A stretch of DNA of 53,610 nucleotides from Clostridia bacterium (GCA_017432405.1 JAFRJF010000193.1:1-53610); one strand, 5' to 3'. Positions 33,109 to 42,104 are shown, numbered from the stretch's first letter. The notes: generated by a model not told the origin, from the letters alone. A program made the numbers and translations.

Positions 33109-33918
33109 CTATACCATCTCACAGGATATGCTGAACATCCCCGTCGCGCCATCCCGACGGGCGACATAGAGAGAAGCATCCACATGGGGCTCTATTCCGG
33201 CCATCTGCAAATTCAGCTCACAGGTGCGCATGGCCAGTTCGGGAAAGTTGTTTTCCTTGCTCAGGTGGCCGAGTATGATCTGGCTGGCGCCGTTTCGCAC
33301 AAGCTCCACGGCCACGTGTCCGGCGTCGTCGTTGGAAAGGTGGCCGCGATTGGATTTGATGCGCTTCTTCAGTTCGTAGGGATAGGGACCGACCGTGAGC
33401 ATGTTGGGGTCATAGTTGGATTCCAGTATCACTGACTGGGCTCCCCGGACGTATTTCAACCAGCTCTCCCTGATGCAGCCCAGGTCCGTGGCGATGGCCA
33501 GCTTCGCGCCTTTCAGCTCGAAGGTGTACCCCACCGATTGATTGGCATCGTGTGGCGTGGGAAAGGGCGTGACATCGATGGAACCGATAAAAAAGTCCTG
33601 TTCCGGCTCGAAAAGTATGCGGTTTTTATCGCTGATTGAGCCAATTTTGTTGTACATACCCTGCCAGGTGCCCTCCGTGGCATAGATGGGAATGTCGTAT
33701 TTTCTGGAGAGTATGCCAATGCCCTTGATATGGTCGGCGTGTTCGTGGGTGACGAGTATGGCACTGAGGCACTTGGGATCGATGCCCATAGCCATCAATT
33801 CCCCTGTCACCCGGTTTCCGGACATGCCGGCATCCACCAGTATGTGGGCGTCGTCACAGCCCACGTAGGTCGCGTTACCGCTCGACCCGCTGAAAAGCGG
33901 AGAAAAGCGCAATTCCAT
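33109..33918 (-). CDS. WalJ/YycJ-like metallo-beta-lactamase-fold hydrolase
   Basis: This 269-residue protein has the metallo-beta-lactamase fold with VTHEHADH (metal ligands) near residue 57, TPHDANQSVGYTF, ATDLGC and GHLSKENN. This is the YycJ/WalJ pattern, a likely nuclease linked to cell-wall homeostasis in Firmicutes and usually encoded near the origin. Here it lies about 5 kb from dnaA but without walRK. ATG 33918 follows GAGAGGA. It is the last of three same-strand genes with the radical SAM and metallophosphoesterase genes. Confidence 0.88.
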   Translation of the reverse strand: MELRFSPLFSGSSGNATYVGCDDAHILVDAGMSGNRVTGELMAMGIDPKCLSAILVTHEHADHIKGIGILSRKYDIPIYATEGTWQGMYNKIGSISDKNRILFEPEQDFFIGSIDVTPFPTPHDANQSVGYTFELKGAKLAIATDLGCIRESWLKYVRGAQSVILESNYDPNMLTVGPYPYELKKRIKSNRGHLSNDDAGHVAVELVRNGASQIILGHLSKENNFPELAMRTCELNLQMAGIEPHVDASLYVARRDGATGMFSISCEMV

Positions 33919-33933
33919 GCGTGTATTTCCTCT

Positions 33934-34824
33934 CTATTTGATGCTTTTTACCCCTGTCAGGTCAAAGCTCGGAATGTATTTTTCGTCTGAGGACGATAGT
34001 TCCTGTACAAAGCCGTCCTCCAGCCCCAGAGCCATCAGGTGGTCGACGACCGTGTCGTATTCCGCCTGGGTCAGCCTTCGGTTCAGTTCATCCAGGCCGC
34101 GCAGGTCGCCGAAGGGCAGATACTGGGCCATCAGGCTGACCCATGCGCCCGGCAATTCGTCCGCGATCCAGTCAAATATGGCCATCGATTCCCTGGCGCA
34201 GCCGGGCAGTATCAGGTGGCGCACGATGGTGCCCCGGCGGATGATGCCGTCCTCGTCCAGCTCCACCGGACCGGTCTGGCGCAGCATTTCCTTCAGGGCG
34301 GGTCCTGCATGGTCGAAGTAATCCCTGGCGGCGGAATACTTTTGCGCCGAAATGGGGTCGATATACTTGAGATCCGGCAGATAGACCTGTATCTTTCCTT
34401 CGAAACGCCTGATATTCTCGACTTTTTCATAACCGCCGGAGTTCCAGACCACGGGAACGGGCAGTCCGCCTTCCAGGGATCGATATACGGCTTCGGAAAA
34501 GTGGGTTGGATTGACGAGATTGATGTTGTGGACGCCCTGATCGATCAATTCGAAGTAAATCTGCCTAAGCCGTTGCACGCTTACGGTTTCGCCAAAGCCG
34601 TCATGGGATATGGGATAGTTCTGGCAGAACCGGCAGCGCAGCGCGCAGCCGCTGAAGAAGACGGCCCCGGAACCGTTTGTTCCGCTGATGACTGGCTCCT
34701 CATCGTAATGCGGCGCGGCCCTGGCAATTACGGGGTCCGCGCCCATTCGGCAGAATCCCTTGCCGGTTTCTCCGCGCATCGCATGGCAATTTCTCGGGCA
34801 GGCGGAGCAGATATAGGGCGTCAT
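33934..34824 (-). CDS. PflX-like radical SAM protein
   Basis: This 296-residue protein has an N-terminal cysteine cluster (CSACPRNCHAMRGETGKGFC) and the radical SAM motif CALRCRFC near residue 60, with the SAM-binding strand region GVHNINLVNPTH. This two-part layout fits the PflX-like group (COG1313), related to pyruvate formate-lyase activase but of unproven substrate. ATG 34824 follows AGGGAGG by six bases, and it ends 15 bp before the walJ-like gene. An oxygen-sensitive enzyme of this kind fits an anaerobe. Confidence 0.87.
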   Translation of the reverse strand: MTPYICSACPRNCHAMRGETGKGFCRMGADPVIARAAPHYDEEPVISGTNGSGAVFFSGCALRCRFCQNYPISHDGFGETVSVQRLRQIYFELIDQGVHNINLVNPTHFSEAVYRSLEGGLPVPVVWNSGGYEKVENIRRFEGKIQVYLPDLKYIDPISAQKYSAARDYFDHAGPALKEMLRQTGPVELDEDGIIRRGTIVRHLILPGCARESMAIFDWIADELPGAWVSLMAQYLPFGDLRGLDELNRRLTQAEYDTVVDHLMALGLEDGFVQELSSSDEKYIPSFDLTGVKSIK

Positions 34825-34892
34825 GGCGAACCTCCCTGTTCATTCGATACAGTCAATTCATTATAATTCATCAATGTTATCGATATTCAGAA

Positions 34893-34908
34893 TGTTTCAC
34901 GTGAAACA
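34893..34908. other. parS site (ParB/Spo0J binding)
   Basis: TGTTTCACGTGAAACA is a perfect 16-bp palindrome matching the bacterial parS consensus. It lies in the intergenic gap next to a second identical site. Confidence 0.93.
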
Positions 34909-34950
34909 TGGAAAATTCGGGGATGATATCGCCCGGTGTCAGGATGTGTA

Positions 34951-34966
34951 TGTTTCACGTGAAACA
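34951..34966. other. parS site (ParB/Spo0J binding), second copy
   Basis: TGTTTCACGTGAAACA is identical to the site 58 bp away and abuts the stop codon of the metallophosphoesterase gene at 34967. Paired parS sites near oriC load ParB and SMC for chromosome segregation. Confidence 0.93.
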
Positions 34967-35884
34967 TTAAGCTGTTCTGAGCGTGATCAGCCACACTTCG
35001 GGTTCCGTACCCAATCGCAGGTTGATAACTTCGCAGCCCACACCCTCGCTGGTAAGTATTGGGATACCGCTCTGGGTGTTCCACCCACTGAGAAAGCGCT
35101 TCTCGGCATCGGACAGGGAGAGGATGCTCCTTCCGAAAATGCGGATCTGCCCGCCGTGGGTATGCCCGCAGAGGGCCATATCCGCCCAGGGACCGCTGTC
35201 TGCCGCTTCACTGGTCAACAATATGGGCAAGATGTCCGGACCCTCGGCGAAGACCAGCACGCAGTCCTTGCGAGAGAAGGCATTGCCCGCGTCATTCAGG
35301 CTTGAGTGCTTCCCGCAGATGCCGACGAGCCAAAGGGTATCTCCGTTCATATGGAGATCGATTTTTTCGTTGATCAGGGGCTTAATGCCGTTTTCCTCCA
35401 TCGCCTCGCGCAGGCTTTGCCAATGAACGTCTTCGGTGTTGGCTATGCCGTACTTTCCAAGGGGCGCATGAAAAGCACTTATATAATGGAAGAAATCCGA
35501 ACGCGATTGCAGCAGATGGGCCGCATTGTCGCTGCTGCTATCAGGGCGATTCAGCCTGTTCAGCAGCGAGGTGGAGTTGTAGTCTCCGCCGAGTACCAAC
35601 ATATCCGGATGCAGCGATTGCAGCTGATCGAACAATGCGCCAGCGCGATCCGGGGTATTGATGCCAAAGAGATCGATATCCGAAGCGTAGAGAAGGGTTT
35701 TGCCGTCAAAGCCAGGGGGAAGGTCGGGCAAGACGACCTCCGCGCGCCGTATGCGCAGCAGGCTGGCGTTGATCACACCGACGCAGGCTGTGATGGCAAT
35801 AATCAGCAGCAGCGCGGCGAAGATTGCAAGGGCAATTTTTGCGCCTTTTCCCGGCTTTTTGTTTGTCTTAATTTTGGTTGCCAT
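34967..35884 (-). CDS. Membrane-anchored metallophosphoesterase-like protein
   Basis: This 305-residue protein has one N-terminal transmembrane anchor (about residues 18-40, KIALAIFAALLLIIAITACV) and a calcineurin-like phosphoesterase domain. The C-terminal motif CGHTHGGQ and the central GGDYNS are intact. Motif I is ASDIDL, where the usual D-x-H has lost its His, and the GNHD-like motif reads ANTED. Metal binding may be altered. Relatives (YkuE/YaeI type) act on lipid or cell-envelope phosphoesters. ATG 35884 follows GGAG by 8 bases. Confidence 0.82.
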   Translation of the reverse strand: MATKIKTNKKPGKGAKIALAIFAALLLIIAITACVGVINASLLRIRRAEVVLPDLPPGFDGKTLLYASDIDLFGINTPDRAGALFDQLQSLHPDMLVLGGDYNSTSLLNRLNRPDSSSDNAAHLLQSRSDFFHYISAFHAPLGKYGIANTEDVHWQSLREAMEENGIKPLINEKIDLHMNGDTLWLVGICGKHSSLNDAGNAFSRKDCVLVFAEGPDILPILLTSEAADSGPWADMALCGHTHGGQIRIFGRSILSLSDAEKRFLSGWNTQSGIPILTSEGVGCEVINLRLGTEPEVWLITLRTA

Positions 35885-36009
35885 AGCCAAAACTCCAATT
35901 TAAATTCAAATTTGTCATTGATTGGATAATTACTGCCGCAATGTGGTTTTGGTTTGAAAATTGCAGCGGAATTATACGCTTTTTGCCCGGTTTTGTTACA
36001 GCAGCGTCG

Positions 36010-36038
36010 TTGCAACGGGTATCAACTTCAATTATAAT
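36010..36038 (+). promoter_or_regulatory. Promoter upstream of the propeller-like gene
   Basis: TTGCAA (36010-36015), 17 bases, TATAAT (36033-36038), about 115 bp before the start codon at 36160. The rest of the 35885-36159 gap is AT-rich with no gene seen. Confidence 0.65.
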
Positions 36039-36159
36039 TAGTTTCGGTATGGTATACAAGGGATACTGGCCCAAATCGGGTTGATTTGTGACTGATGTAA
36101 CAGGGTCATACGCTGCCCTTTGTATGCCATATGTCAATAAAATAGTATGGGAGAAGACC

Positions 36160-37260
36160 ATGGAAAGGAACCGAAAGGGGCGCCTTCCATGGGCAATCGC
36201 TCTGTTGATCGTGGTATTTGTCTGCGTCATCGCGCTGGTGGCCGGACGGATCGTCAGCAATATCACCCATCGCAGCTCCTACGACTACAAGGCCGTCAAG
36301 CTGTCCAACAATCTCGGGCTGGATGTGGTAAACGATGGATTTGTGTACTACGATGGAAGCTATATCTATGCCGTGACGACGGAGGGAAAGATCAAATGGT
36401 CCTACCTCATCGGCAAAAACGCCGACTTTAGAGCCAGCGCGAACGGCGTAGCGGCATGGTCGGAGACCTTGTTCACGGTGATTGACAGCCAGAACGGCAC
36501 GCCCTCCTACAGCGGCGCCATGGAATCGGAGGTACTGTCCGCCTGTGTCGGCAGCCGCTATACCGCCGTCCTGCTGGGACCGGAATACAACAGCACGATT
36601 GTCCTCATGGAGCCGGGAGGTCGGCGCGTGAACAACATCACGCTCACCAACCAGACTGTGATCGAATACGGCTTTTTCTCTAACGGGTCGCTGCTGTGGG
36701 TGATGAGCCTGGATACCAGCGGCACCGTGCCCAGCTGTACCGTCAACACCTACAGGCCGGGCAAGGAGATGGTGGGTTCGATCCACGACAACGAGCAGCT
36801 GATGTACGGCGTGGTTTTCCAATCCTCCTATTTTTGCTGCGTGGGCGATACCTTCCTGAAGATATACGATTACACGGGCAAGGAGGACAGGACGCGACGC
36901 AAGAAGGTGTACGGCTGGTACATGGCCGCGCTGGAGGAGGAGGTTCAGGACGATCCTCTGATGGCCTTCGTGCCCAATGCCCAGTACGATTCCCGGTCGG
37001 GCATGCAGGATGTGCGCATGATTCGCTCCAACCTGGATCAGCAGGTGCGCATGCCCTACGGCTGCCAGATGCTGATCGCCCGAAATGACCGCGTTTATGG
37101 CTTTTCAACAGAGGGCTATGTATCGATCGCGAACAGGGGCAGCCAAAGGGTAAACGCCTATGCCCTGCCGATGCAGTTTGACAAGGTATACGGTGTGACT
37201 TCGAACAACATGGCCATCCTGGGCAGCGGCAACATCATCTATATATTGAACCTGTCGTGA
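36160..37260 (+). CDS. Membrane-anchored propeller-like protein (DUF5711-type)
   Basis: This 366-residue protein has a short cytoplasmic tail, one transmembrane helix (WAIALLIVVFVCVIALVAG) and a large extracellular part of repeated beta-rich segments such as GFVYYDGSYIYAVTTEGKI, ANGVAAWSETLFTVID and NDRVYGFSTEGYVSIANRG. These resemble PQQ/WD-like propeller blades and the DUF5711 family of Clostridia, whose function is unknown. ATG 36160 is chosen because GGGAGAAG precedes it. It heads an apparent operon with cvpA and the FtsK/SpoIIIE gene. Confidence 0.75.
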   Translation: MERNRKGRLPWAIALLIVVFVCVIALVAGRIVSNITHRSSYDYKAVKLSNNLGLDVVNDGFVYYDGSYIYAVTTEGKIKWSYLIGKNADFRASANGVAAWSETLFTVIDSQNGTPSYSGAMESEVLSACVGSRYTAVLLGPEYNSTIVLMEPGGRRVNNITLTNQTVIEYGFFSNGSLLWVMSLDTSGTVPSCTVNTYRPGKEMVGSIHDNEQLMYGVVFQSSYFCCVGDTFLKIYDYTGKEDRTRRKKVYGWYMAALEEEVQDDPLMAFVPNAQYDSRSGMQDVRMIRSNLDQQVRMPYGCQMLIARNDRVYGFSTEGYVSIANRGSQRVNAYALPMQFDKVYGVTSNNMAILGSGNIIYILNLS

Positions 37261-37334
37261 GCGGAGCGCATGGAAAGGAAAAAAATGGGTATGATAGACG
37301 GTAAAGACACAATTCCTTCAAAGGAGGATAAACG

Positions 37335-38072
37335 ATGAATCTCAATCTGTTGGATATCACGATCATCGTGATCCTCGCGTTCTACCTGATATCGGGTATG
37401 TACCGGGGCTTTATAACGTCTCTTTTGACGACCATTGGGTTTGTGGGCGCATGGTTTGGCGCCCAGCAGCTCTACCCTCGGGTGGCCCAGCTGGCGCTGT
37501 CCAACCAGACGCTGATGGCGGTGCTGAACCAGTACCTGGAGCCGGAAACCTTTTTTGAATCGCACACCCAAGCGGTCAGCACGGTTTCAGAGGTCATTGC
37601 GGGCGGTGAATCGGCGATACAGAGCGCTGTGGCGTCCGTTTCCAACAAACTGGCAGTGATTTCCAAGGCGTTTGAGGCGAATATACGGGCGCAGATGTTC
37701 CAGCGCCTGGGCATCAATACCCTGGCGGATTACCTGGACCAGACCATCTGGCAGGCGGTATTCAATGTCCTCGCTTTCCTGCTCTGCTTCATCGCGCTGT
37801 ATGTTTTGGTATGCCTCGTGGTCAATCTGCTGGACCACGTCATATCCTTTCCGATGGTACGGGGCTTTGACTGGCTGCTTGGCGGACTGTTCGGCCTCGC
37901 CAGGGGGCTTGTGGTGGTCGTGCTGGTTCTGTGCCTGGTGCCGGCGATTGTACAGATCGTCTCTCCCGAATTTGCGGACAGCCTGAGAACCGGGTCGGTG
38001 TTGTACAGCTATGTGATGCAAATGGATTTTCTGAACGTCAATAAGCTGGTGACGAGCCTGGTTGGCGGCTGA
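37335..38072 (+). CDS. CvpA-family membrane protein
   Basis: This 245-residue polytopic membrane protein has the CvpA start pattern, LLDITIIVILAFYLISGMYRGF, with four or five hydrophobic segments (about 5-25, 28-45, 140-165, 185-210). CvpA homologues affect envelope integrity and colicin V export in Proteobacteria; the role in Firmicutes is unclear. An insertion of about 80 residues between helices 2 and 3 (ESHTQAVSTVSEVIAGG) is polar and probably extracellular. AAAGGAGG precedes ATG 37335. Confidence 0.85.
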   Translation: MNLNLLDITIIVILAFYLISGMYRGFITSLLTTIGFVGAWFGAQQLYPRVAQLALSNQTLMAVLNQYLEPETFFESHTQAVSTVSEVIAGGESAIQSAVASVSNKLAVISKAFEANIRAQMFQRLGINTLADYLDQTIWQAVFNVLAFLLCFIALYVLVCLVVNLLDHVISFPMVRGFDWLLGGLFGLARGLVVVVLVLCLVPAIVQIVSPEFADSLRTGSVLYSYVMQMDFLNVNKLVTSLVGG

Positions 38073-38094
38073 CCAAATCAGACAGAATCGTGAC

Positions 38095-38139
38095 AAAACC
38101 CCATCTGAACCTGTTAATACGAGGTCAGGTGGGAGTTTT
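38095..38139 (+). terminator. Possible terminator after cvpA
   Basis: AAAACCCCATCTGA pairs with TCAGGTGGGAGTTTT with one bulge and one G-T pair. It lies between cvpA and the FtsK/SpoIIIE gene and may attenuate rather than stop transcription. Confidence 0.45.
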
Positions 38140-38181
38140 GCGTCGAGGGGTAAGCCATTAAAAAAATGGGGGATTGATTCA

Positions 38182-41046
38182 ATGACTGCAAGAGCTGTAA
38201 ACAGGAGACAGTTCGAGGAGCGGGACAGGAACGCCAATGTGCCGGGTAAAATACTCGCCGCAGTGGCCCTGTTCGGCGTGGCAATACTGCTGTTGTACAT
38301 CTGCTTTGCCTCGCCCCAGGCCGGAACCAGCATGGGAGAGATCAAAAATATACTGTGTGCGCTGGGCGGCGACGTGGCCTTCGTGCTGCCGTTGATTTTA
38401 GTGTGGATCGGTGCGCTGTTGATCGGCTCGGCCCGGGGCAAGCGCCCCTCTCCGCTGGTCGTCACCTGCGACGCCCTGCTGTTCGTGTGCCTCTTTACGG
38501 CGGTGCACCTGTTTTCCGCTGAACGCATCTGCCGGGAGCGCATGACCATACAGACCTTTGCCAATTTTGTATCAAAGTCCTACGGCTACGGCAAGGGCGG
38601 CGGCGCGATCGGCGCGCTGCTGGGCTGGCCGCTGTATCACAACCTGGGCGTGGCGGGCGGCTTTATCGCGGTTTTCCTGCTGGCGGTGCTGCTGGTGACG
38701 GCGACGGGTCGCACGGGCCGCGCGGTGCGCTATGTGGGCAGCCTGACTGAAGCCCGAAGGGCCGACCAAAATGAAACTCAAAGGTTTGACAGGGTTCAGG
38801 CGAAGCCGGCGGGCCGGCCTGACCGCCGACCCGCCAGGGATCCCTTCGCGGAGGATGTGGTGAGCGGCGCGGGGGTTCCCAGGGATAAGCTCGCAAAGCG
38901 TCCTGCGCGCAGTCGCGCAGCCGTCGTTTCAGAGATGGAGGCGGCGGCGCACCGTCCCGCCAGGGCGACCAACCAGCCCGTTCGCCGGAGCCGTCCCGCC
39001 CCGGAGGCCATGGAGCAGGTTCAGTCCAGGACGCCGTCCCGGCAGCGTCCGAAGGCCGCGGCACCTGCGCAGGCTGCGGCACAAAACCCGCCCCGGAGGC
39101 GCAAAAAGCTCTACAACGAGGATGTCCAGAAGACAGAACAGAAAAAACAGGCCGTCAAGGACGAGCTGTTCGACAGCTTTGACGATTTCGACCGCCTCGA
39201 GGCCGAGAGCGTGGCCTTCGATAAGGCTGAAAGCGCAGCCTTCGACAACGCCGAGATGCAGGGCAAGGCGACGAAGACCCGCAAGCGCAGCTTTGCGCCG
39301 GACCGCCCCTCCATGATGAATGAAAAGGGCGAGATCATCGAGGACATCATCGACATTCCGGAGGAGAAGCCGGCACAGGCACCAGTGGTGAAGGCCGATA
39401 AGAAGAGCAATGTCTCCATCGACGACCTGAAGATCCAGCCGGAGGTCTACGAGCTCCCGGACGAGGACGAGCCGCCCTTCGACATGCCCGCCAAGGTGGA
39501 AAAGAAGGCGGAAAAGATCGAGAAGGTGGAGGCCGGCATCGCCGAAAAGAAGGCCTTCCCGAAGATAAAGAGGATCAAGGAGGCGGAGCCCTCCGAGGAC
39601 GACCCGCCGGCGTACAACTACCCCCCCATCGACCTGCTGGCCCAGGGCGAGGTGGAGGATACCTCGGCCCACGGGCAGCGGGACATGCAGAAGGCCAAGC
39701 TCCTGGAGGATACGCTGCAGAGCTTCGGCATTTCCGCGAAGCTGACGGGCATTGCCCATGGCCCTGCGGTCACCCGATTTGAGCTGCAGCCCGCCCCGGG
39801 CGTGAAGGTAAGCCGGATCACGTCGCTGTCTGACGACATCGCGCTGAACCTGGCGGCGATGTCCGTGCGCATCGAGGCGCCCATCCCCGGCAAGGCCGCC
39901 GTGGGCGTGGAAATTCCCAACGACAAGGTGGAAATGGTGCGCCTGCGCGACGTGCTGGAATCCGGCGAGGCGAGGAAGCATCCCAGCCGTATCGCCGTGG
40001 GCCTGGGCAAGGACAATTCGGGCCGTTACATCGTGGCGGACATCGCCAAGATGCCCCATGTGCTGATCGCCGGCCAGACCGGTTCCGGTAAGTCGGTTTG
40101 CATCAACGCCATCATCGCGTCGATACTGTTCCGCGCCTCCCCCGAGGAGGTCAAGCTGATCCTGATCGACCCGAAGGTGGTCGAGCTGTCGGTGTATAAC
40201 AACATCCCTCACCTGGTCTGCCCGGTAGTCACCGATCCGAAGAAGGCGGCCAGCGCCCTGGATTGGGCCGTGGCGGAGATGACGAAGCGCTACAAGCTGT
40301 TCGCCGAGCGGGGCGTCAGGGACATCAAAGGCTACAACAAGTCTCTCAAGGAGGGCGAGAAGCTGATGCCCCAGATGGTCATCATCATCGACGAGCTGGC
40401 CGATCTGATGATGGTCTCCCCCGGCGAGGTGGAGGACAGCATCTGCCGCCTGGCCCAGCTGGCCCGCGCCTGCGGCATGCACCTGGTCATCGCCACCCAG
40501 AGGCCGTCGGTGAACGTCATCACCGGCATCATCAAGGCGAACATCCCCACCCGCATCGCCTTCTCCGTGGCTTCCCAGGTGGACAGCCGCACGATGATCG
40601 ACCACGGCGGCGCGGAAAAGCTGTTGGGCAACGGCGATATGCTGTTCGTGCCCAACGGCATGAAGTCCATGCGCGTGCAGGGCGCCTGGGTGTCCGACGA
40701 CGAGGTCCACAATATCGTGGAGTACATCAAGCAGTCCGGCGAGGCCGAATACGACCCGGATATGCTGGAGCACATGGAGAACGCTACCCGCAGCGATGCC
40801 GAGAAGGAGGAGTTTGAGGCCGAGTACGACAACAAGCTGCCCGAGGCCGTGGACATCGCCATCGACCTGGGACAGGTGTCCATATCGATGCTCCAGCGGA
40901 AGATGCGCATCGGCTATGCCCGCGCAGGCCGCATCATCGACGAGATGTCCCGCCGGGGCATCGTCTCCGAGGCCGACGGCTCCAAACCCCGCGAGGTGCT
41001 GATCACGAGAGAACAGGCCCACGAGATGTTTGAGGATTGCGCATAG
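38182..41046 (+). CDS. DNA translocase FtsK/SpoIIIE
   Basis: This 954-residue DNA pump clears chromosome DNA from the division septum. Four hydrophobic segments occupy residues about 20-180. A long charged, Pro/Ala-rich linker runs to about 500. The RecA-like motor has Walker A AGQTGSGKS (about 630-638) and the Walker B segment MVIIIDELADLM. The gamma winged-helix domain at the end reads SISMLQRKMRIGYARAGRII and ends REQAHEMFEDCA; it recognises polar chromosome guide sequences. ATG 38182 follows GGGGGA. FtsK and SpoIIIE cannot be told apart from sequence alone. Confidence 0.94.
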   Translation: MTARAVNRRQFEERDRNANVPGKILAAVALFGVAILLLYICFASPQAGTSMGEIKNILCALGGDVAFVLPLILVWIGALLIGSARGKRPSPLVVTCDALLFVCLFTAVHLFSAERICRERMTIQTFANFVSKSYGYGKGGGAIGALLGWPLYHNLGVAGGFIAVFLLAVLLVTATGRTGRAVRYVGSLTEARRADQNETQRFDRVQAKPAGRPDRRPARDPFAEDVVSGAGVPRDKLAKRPARSRAAVVSEMEAAAHRPARATNQPVRRSRPAPEAMEQVQSRTPSRQRPKAAAPAQAAAQNPPRRRKKLYNEDVQKTEQKKQAVKDELFDSFDDFDRLEAESVAFDKAESAAFDNAEMQGKATKTRKRSFAPDRPSMMNEKGEIIEDIIDIPEEKPAQAPVVKADKKSNVSIDDLKIQPEVYELPDEDEPPFDMPAKVEKKAEKIEKVEAGIAEKKAFPKIKRIKEAEPSEDDPPAYNYPPIDLLAQGEVEDTSAHGQRDMQKAKLLEDTLQSFGISAKLTGIAHGPAVTRFELQPAPGVKVSRITSLSDDIALNLAAMSVRIEAPIPGKAAVGVEIPNDKVEMVRLRDVLESGEARKHPSRIAVGLGKDNSGRYIVADIAKMPHVLIAGQTGSGKSVCINAIIASILFRASPEEVKLILIDPKVVELSVYNNIPHLVCPVVTDPKKAASALDWAVAEMTKRYKLFAERGVRDIKGYNKSLKEGEKLMPQMVIIIDELADLMMVSPGEVEDSICRLAQLARACGMHLVIATQRPSVNVITGIIKANIPTRIAFSVASQVDSRTMIDHGGAEKLLGNGDMLFVPNGMKSMRVQGAWVSDDEVHNIVEYIKQSGEAEYDPDMLEHMENATRSDAEKEEFEAEYDNKLPEAVDIAIDLGQVSISMLQRKMRIGYARAGRIIDEMSRRGIVSEADGSKPREVLITREQAHEMFEDCA

Positions 41047-41235
41047 ATTAAATAATAAATTATAACATGGACTGTCAAAATGACTTCTTGATGTTGTTGA
41101 GACAGTCCATGTACTATTATTGTTGTAATAATAGAAAAAAATACAGCAATTGCTTTCCGTTGAAAACAAAACTATAAATAAAAAACAGAAATAGACAGTT
41201 CTGAAAATTATTATAACAGAGAAAGAAAAAAGGAG
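41047..41235. other. AT-rich patch with inverted repeats
   Basis: These ~190 bases are far more AT-rich than their surroundings. ACATGGACTGTC (41065-41076) and GACAGTCCATGT (41101-41112) form a 12-bp stem that could terminate the translocase gene. CTATTATT/AATAATAG forms a second one at 41114-41134. No gene is seen. Confidence 0.7.
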
Positions 41236-41259
41236 AAGGCCTTTCCAAAGCTGAAGCGG

Positions 41260-41616
41260 GTGAAGGAGGTGGAGCCATCCGAAGAAGATCCGCAGGCGTA
41301 CAACTATCCCCCCATCGACCTGCTGGCCCAGGGCGACGTGGAGGATACCTTGGCCCATGGGCAGCGGGACATGCAGAAGGTTGTGGAGTCCAAATATGAT
41401 TCAAAGCTGCTCGAAGCTGTAGACATCGCTCTGGACTTGGGCCAGGTGTCCATATCGATGATCCAGCGCAAGATGCACATTGACTATGCCCTCGCGGATC
41501 GAATCATCAACGAGATGTCCCGCCGAGGCATTGTCACCGAAGCTGACGGCTACAAGCCCCGCGAGGTGCTGATTACGAGGGAGCAGGCAAACGAGATGTT
41601 TGAGGACTGTAAATAG
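41260..41616 (+). CDS. Motorless FtsK paralogue: linker fused to gamma domain
   Basis: This 118-codon frame is a shortened copy of the preceding translocase. Residues 1-40 match the linker just before the motor (EPSEEDPQAYNYPPIDLLA, RDMQK). Then, without the ~400-residue motor, residues 45-118 match the gamma domain (SISMIQRKMHIDYALADRII...REQANEMFEDCK). Homology extends in frame upstream of 41260 (EKAFPKLKR). The reading frame is intact though clearly diverged, so selection or recent origin is possible. GTG 41260 is a nominal start; translation is uncertain. It may be a relic or a DNA-binding competitor. Confidence 0.7.
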   Translation: MKEVEPSEEDPQAYNYPPIDLLAQGDVEDTLAHGQRDMQKVVESKYDSKLLEAVDIALDLGQVSISMIQRKMHIDYALADRIINEMSRRGIVTEADGYKPREVLITREQANEMFEDCK

Positions 41617-41784
41617 GTCGAAGGGCCGGCTGCCGACTGTTGTTGCGGTGCATAGCGACGATTTCCCGTCCCATTGGTTCAGGCGCGGGAAATCTTGGTA
41701 TTCGGATCAAGTATTGTTGGTTGCGTGAGTTGATGGAGTGAAATTGATAAATGGCATTTGTATATATAATATAAATATAAACGC

Positions 41785-41813
41785 TTTACAAATTGCATTT
41801 TTTATGGTATGAT
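41785..41813 (+). promoter_or_regulatory. Promoter of second RelB/YoeB operon
   Basis: TTTACA (41785-41790), 17 bases, TATGAT (41808-41813), shortly before AAAGGAGG and the antitoxin start. The 41617-41784 stretch has no visible gene. Confidence 0.7.
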
Positions 41814-41839
41814 ATAATTGATCAAAGGAGGTGTTTCAG

Positions 41840-42100
41840 GTGGCACAGGTATTGGTGAATTTCCGGATGGATGACGAGGATAAAAAGGGCATGGAGGAAG
41901 TATGCAAGGAGCTGGGAATGAGTATGTCCACCGCTTTTAATATTTTTGCCAAGAAACTGAGACGTGAGAAGCGGATCCCTTTTGATGTGTCCATTGATCC
42001 TTTCTATTCAGAAACCAACATCAGTCATTTGGAAAAGGTGACTTCTGAGATAGACTCTGGAATAGCCACTTTGGCAGAGCATGAGTTGATCGAGGAATGA
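41840..42100 (+). CDS. RelB/DinJ-family antitoxin (second copy)
   Basis: This 86-residue antitoxin starts MAQVLVNFRMDDEDKKGMEEV (ribbon-helix-helix) and continues SMSTAFNIFAKKLRREKRIPF, with an acidic tail ending LIEE. It is the same family as the antitoxin at 6301-6564 but clearly diverged. GTG 41840 is chosen because GGAGG lies 8 bases upstream. The YoeB gene starts 4 bp after its stop. Confidence 0.9.
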   Translation: MAQVLVNFRMDDEDKKGMEEVCKELGMSMSTAFNIFAKKLRREKRIPFDVSIDPFYSETNISHLEKVTSEIDSGIATLAEHELIEE

Positions 42101-42104
42101 TACA

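Noticed and set aside
38929..41358. Long minus-strand frame across the FtsK/SpoIIIE gene
   Set aside because: His/Leu/Asp-rich antisense shadow; it also crosses the AT-rich gap with no start signal.
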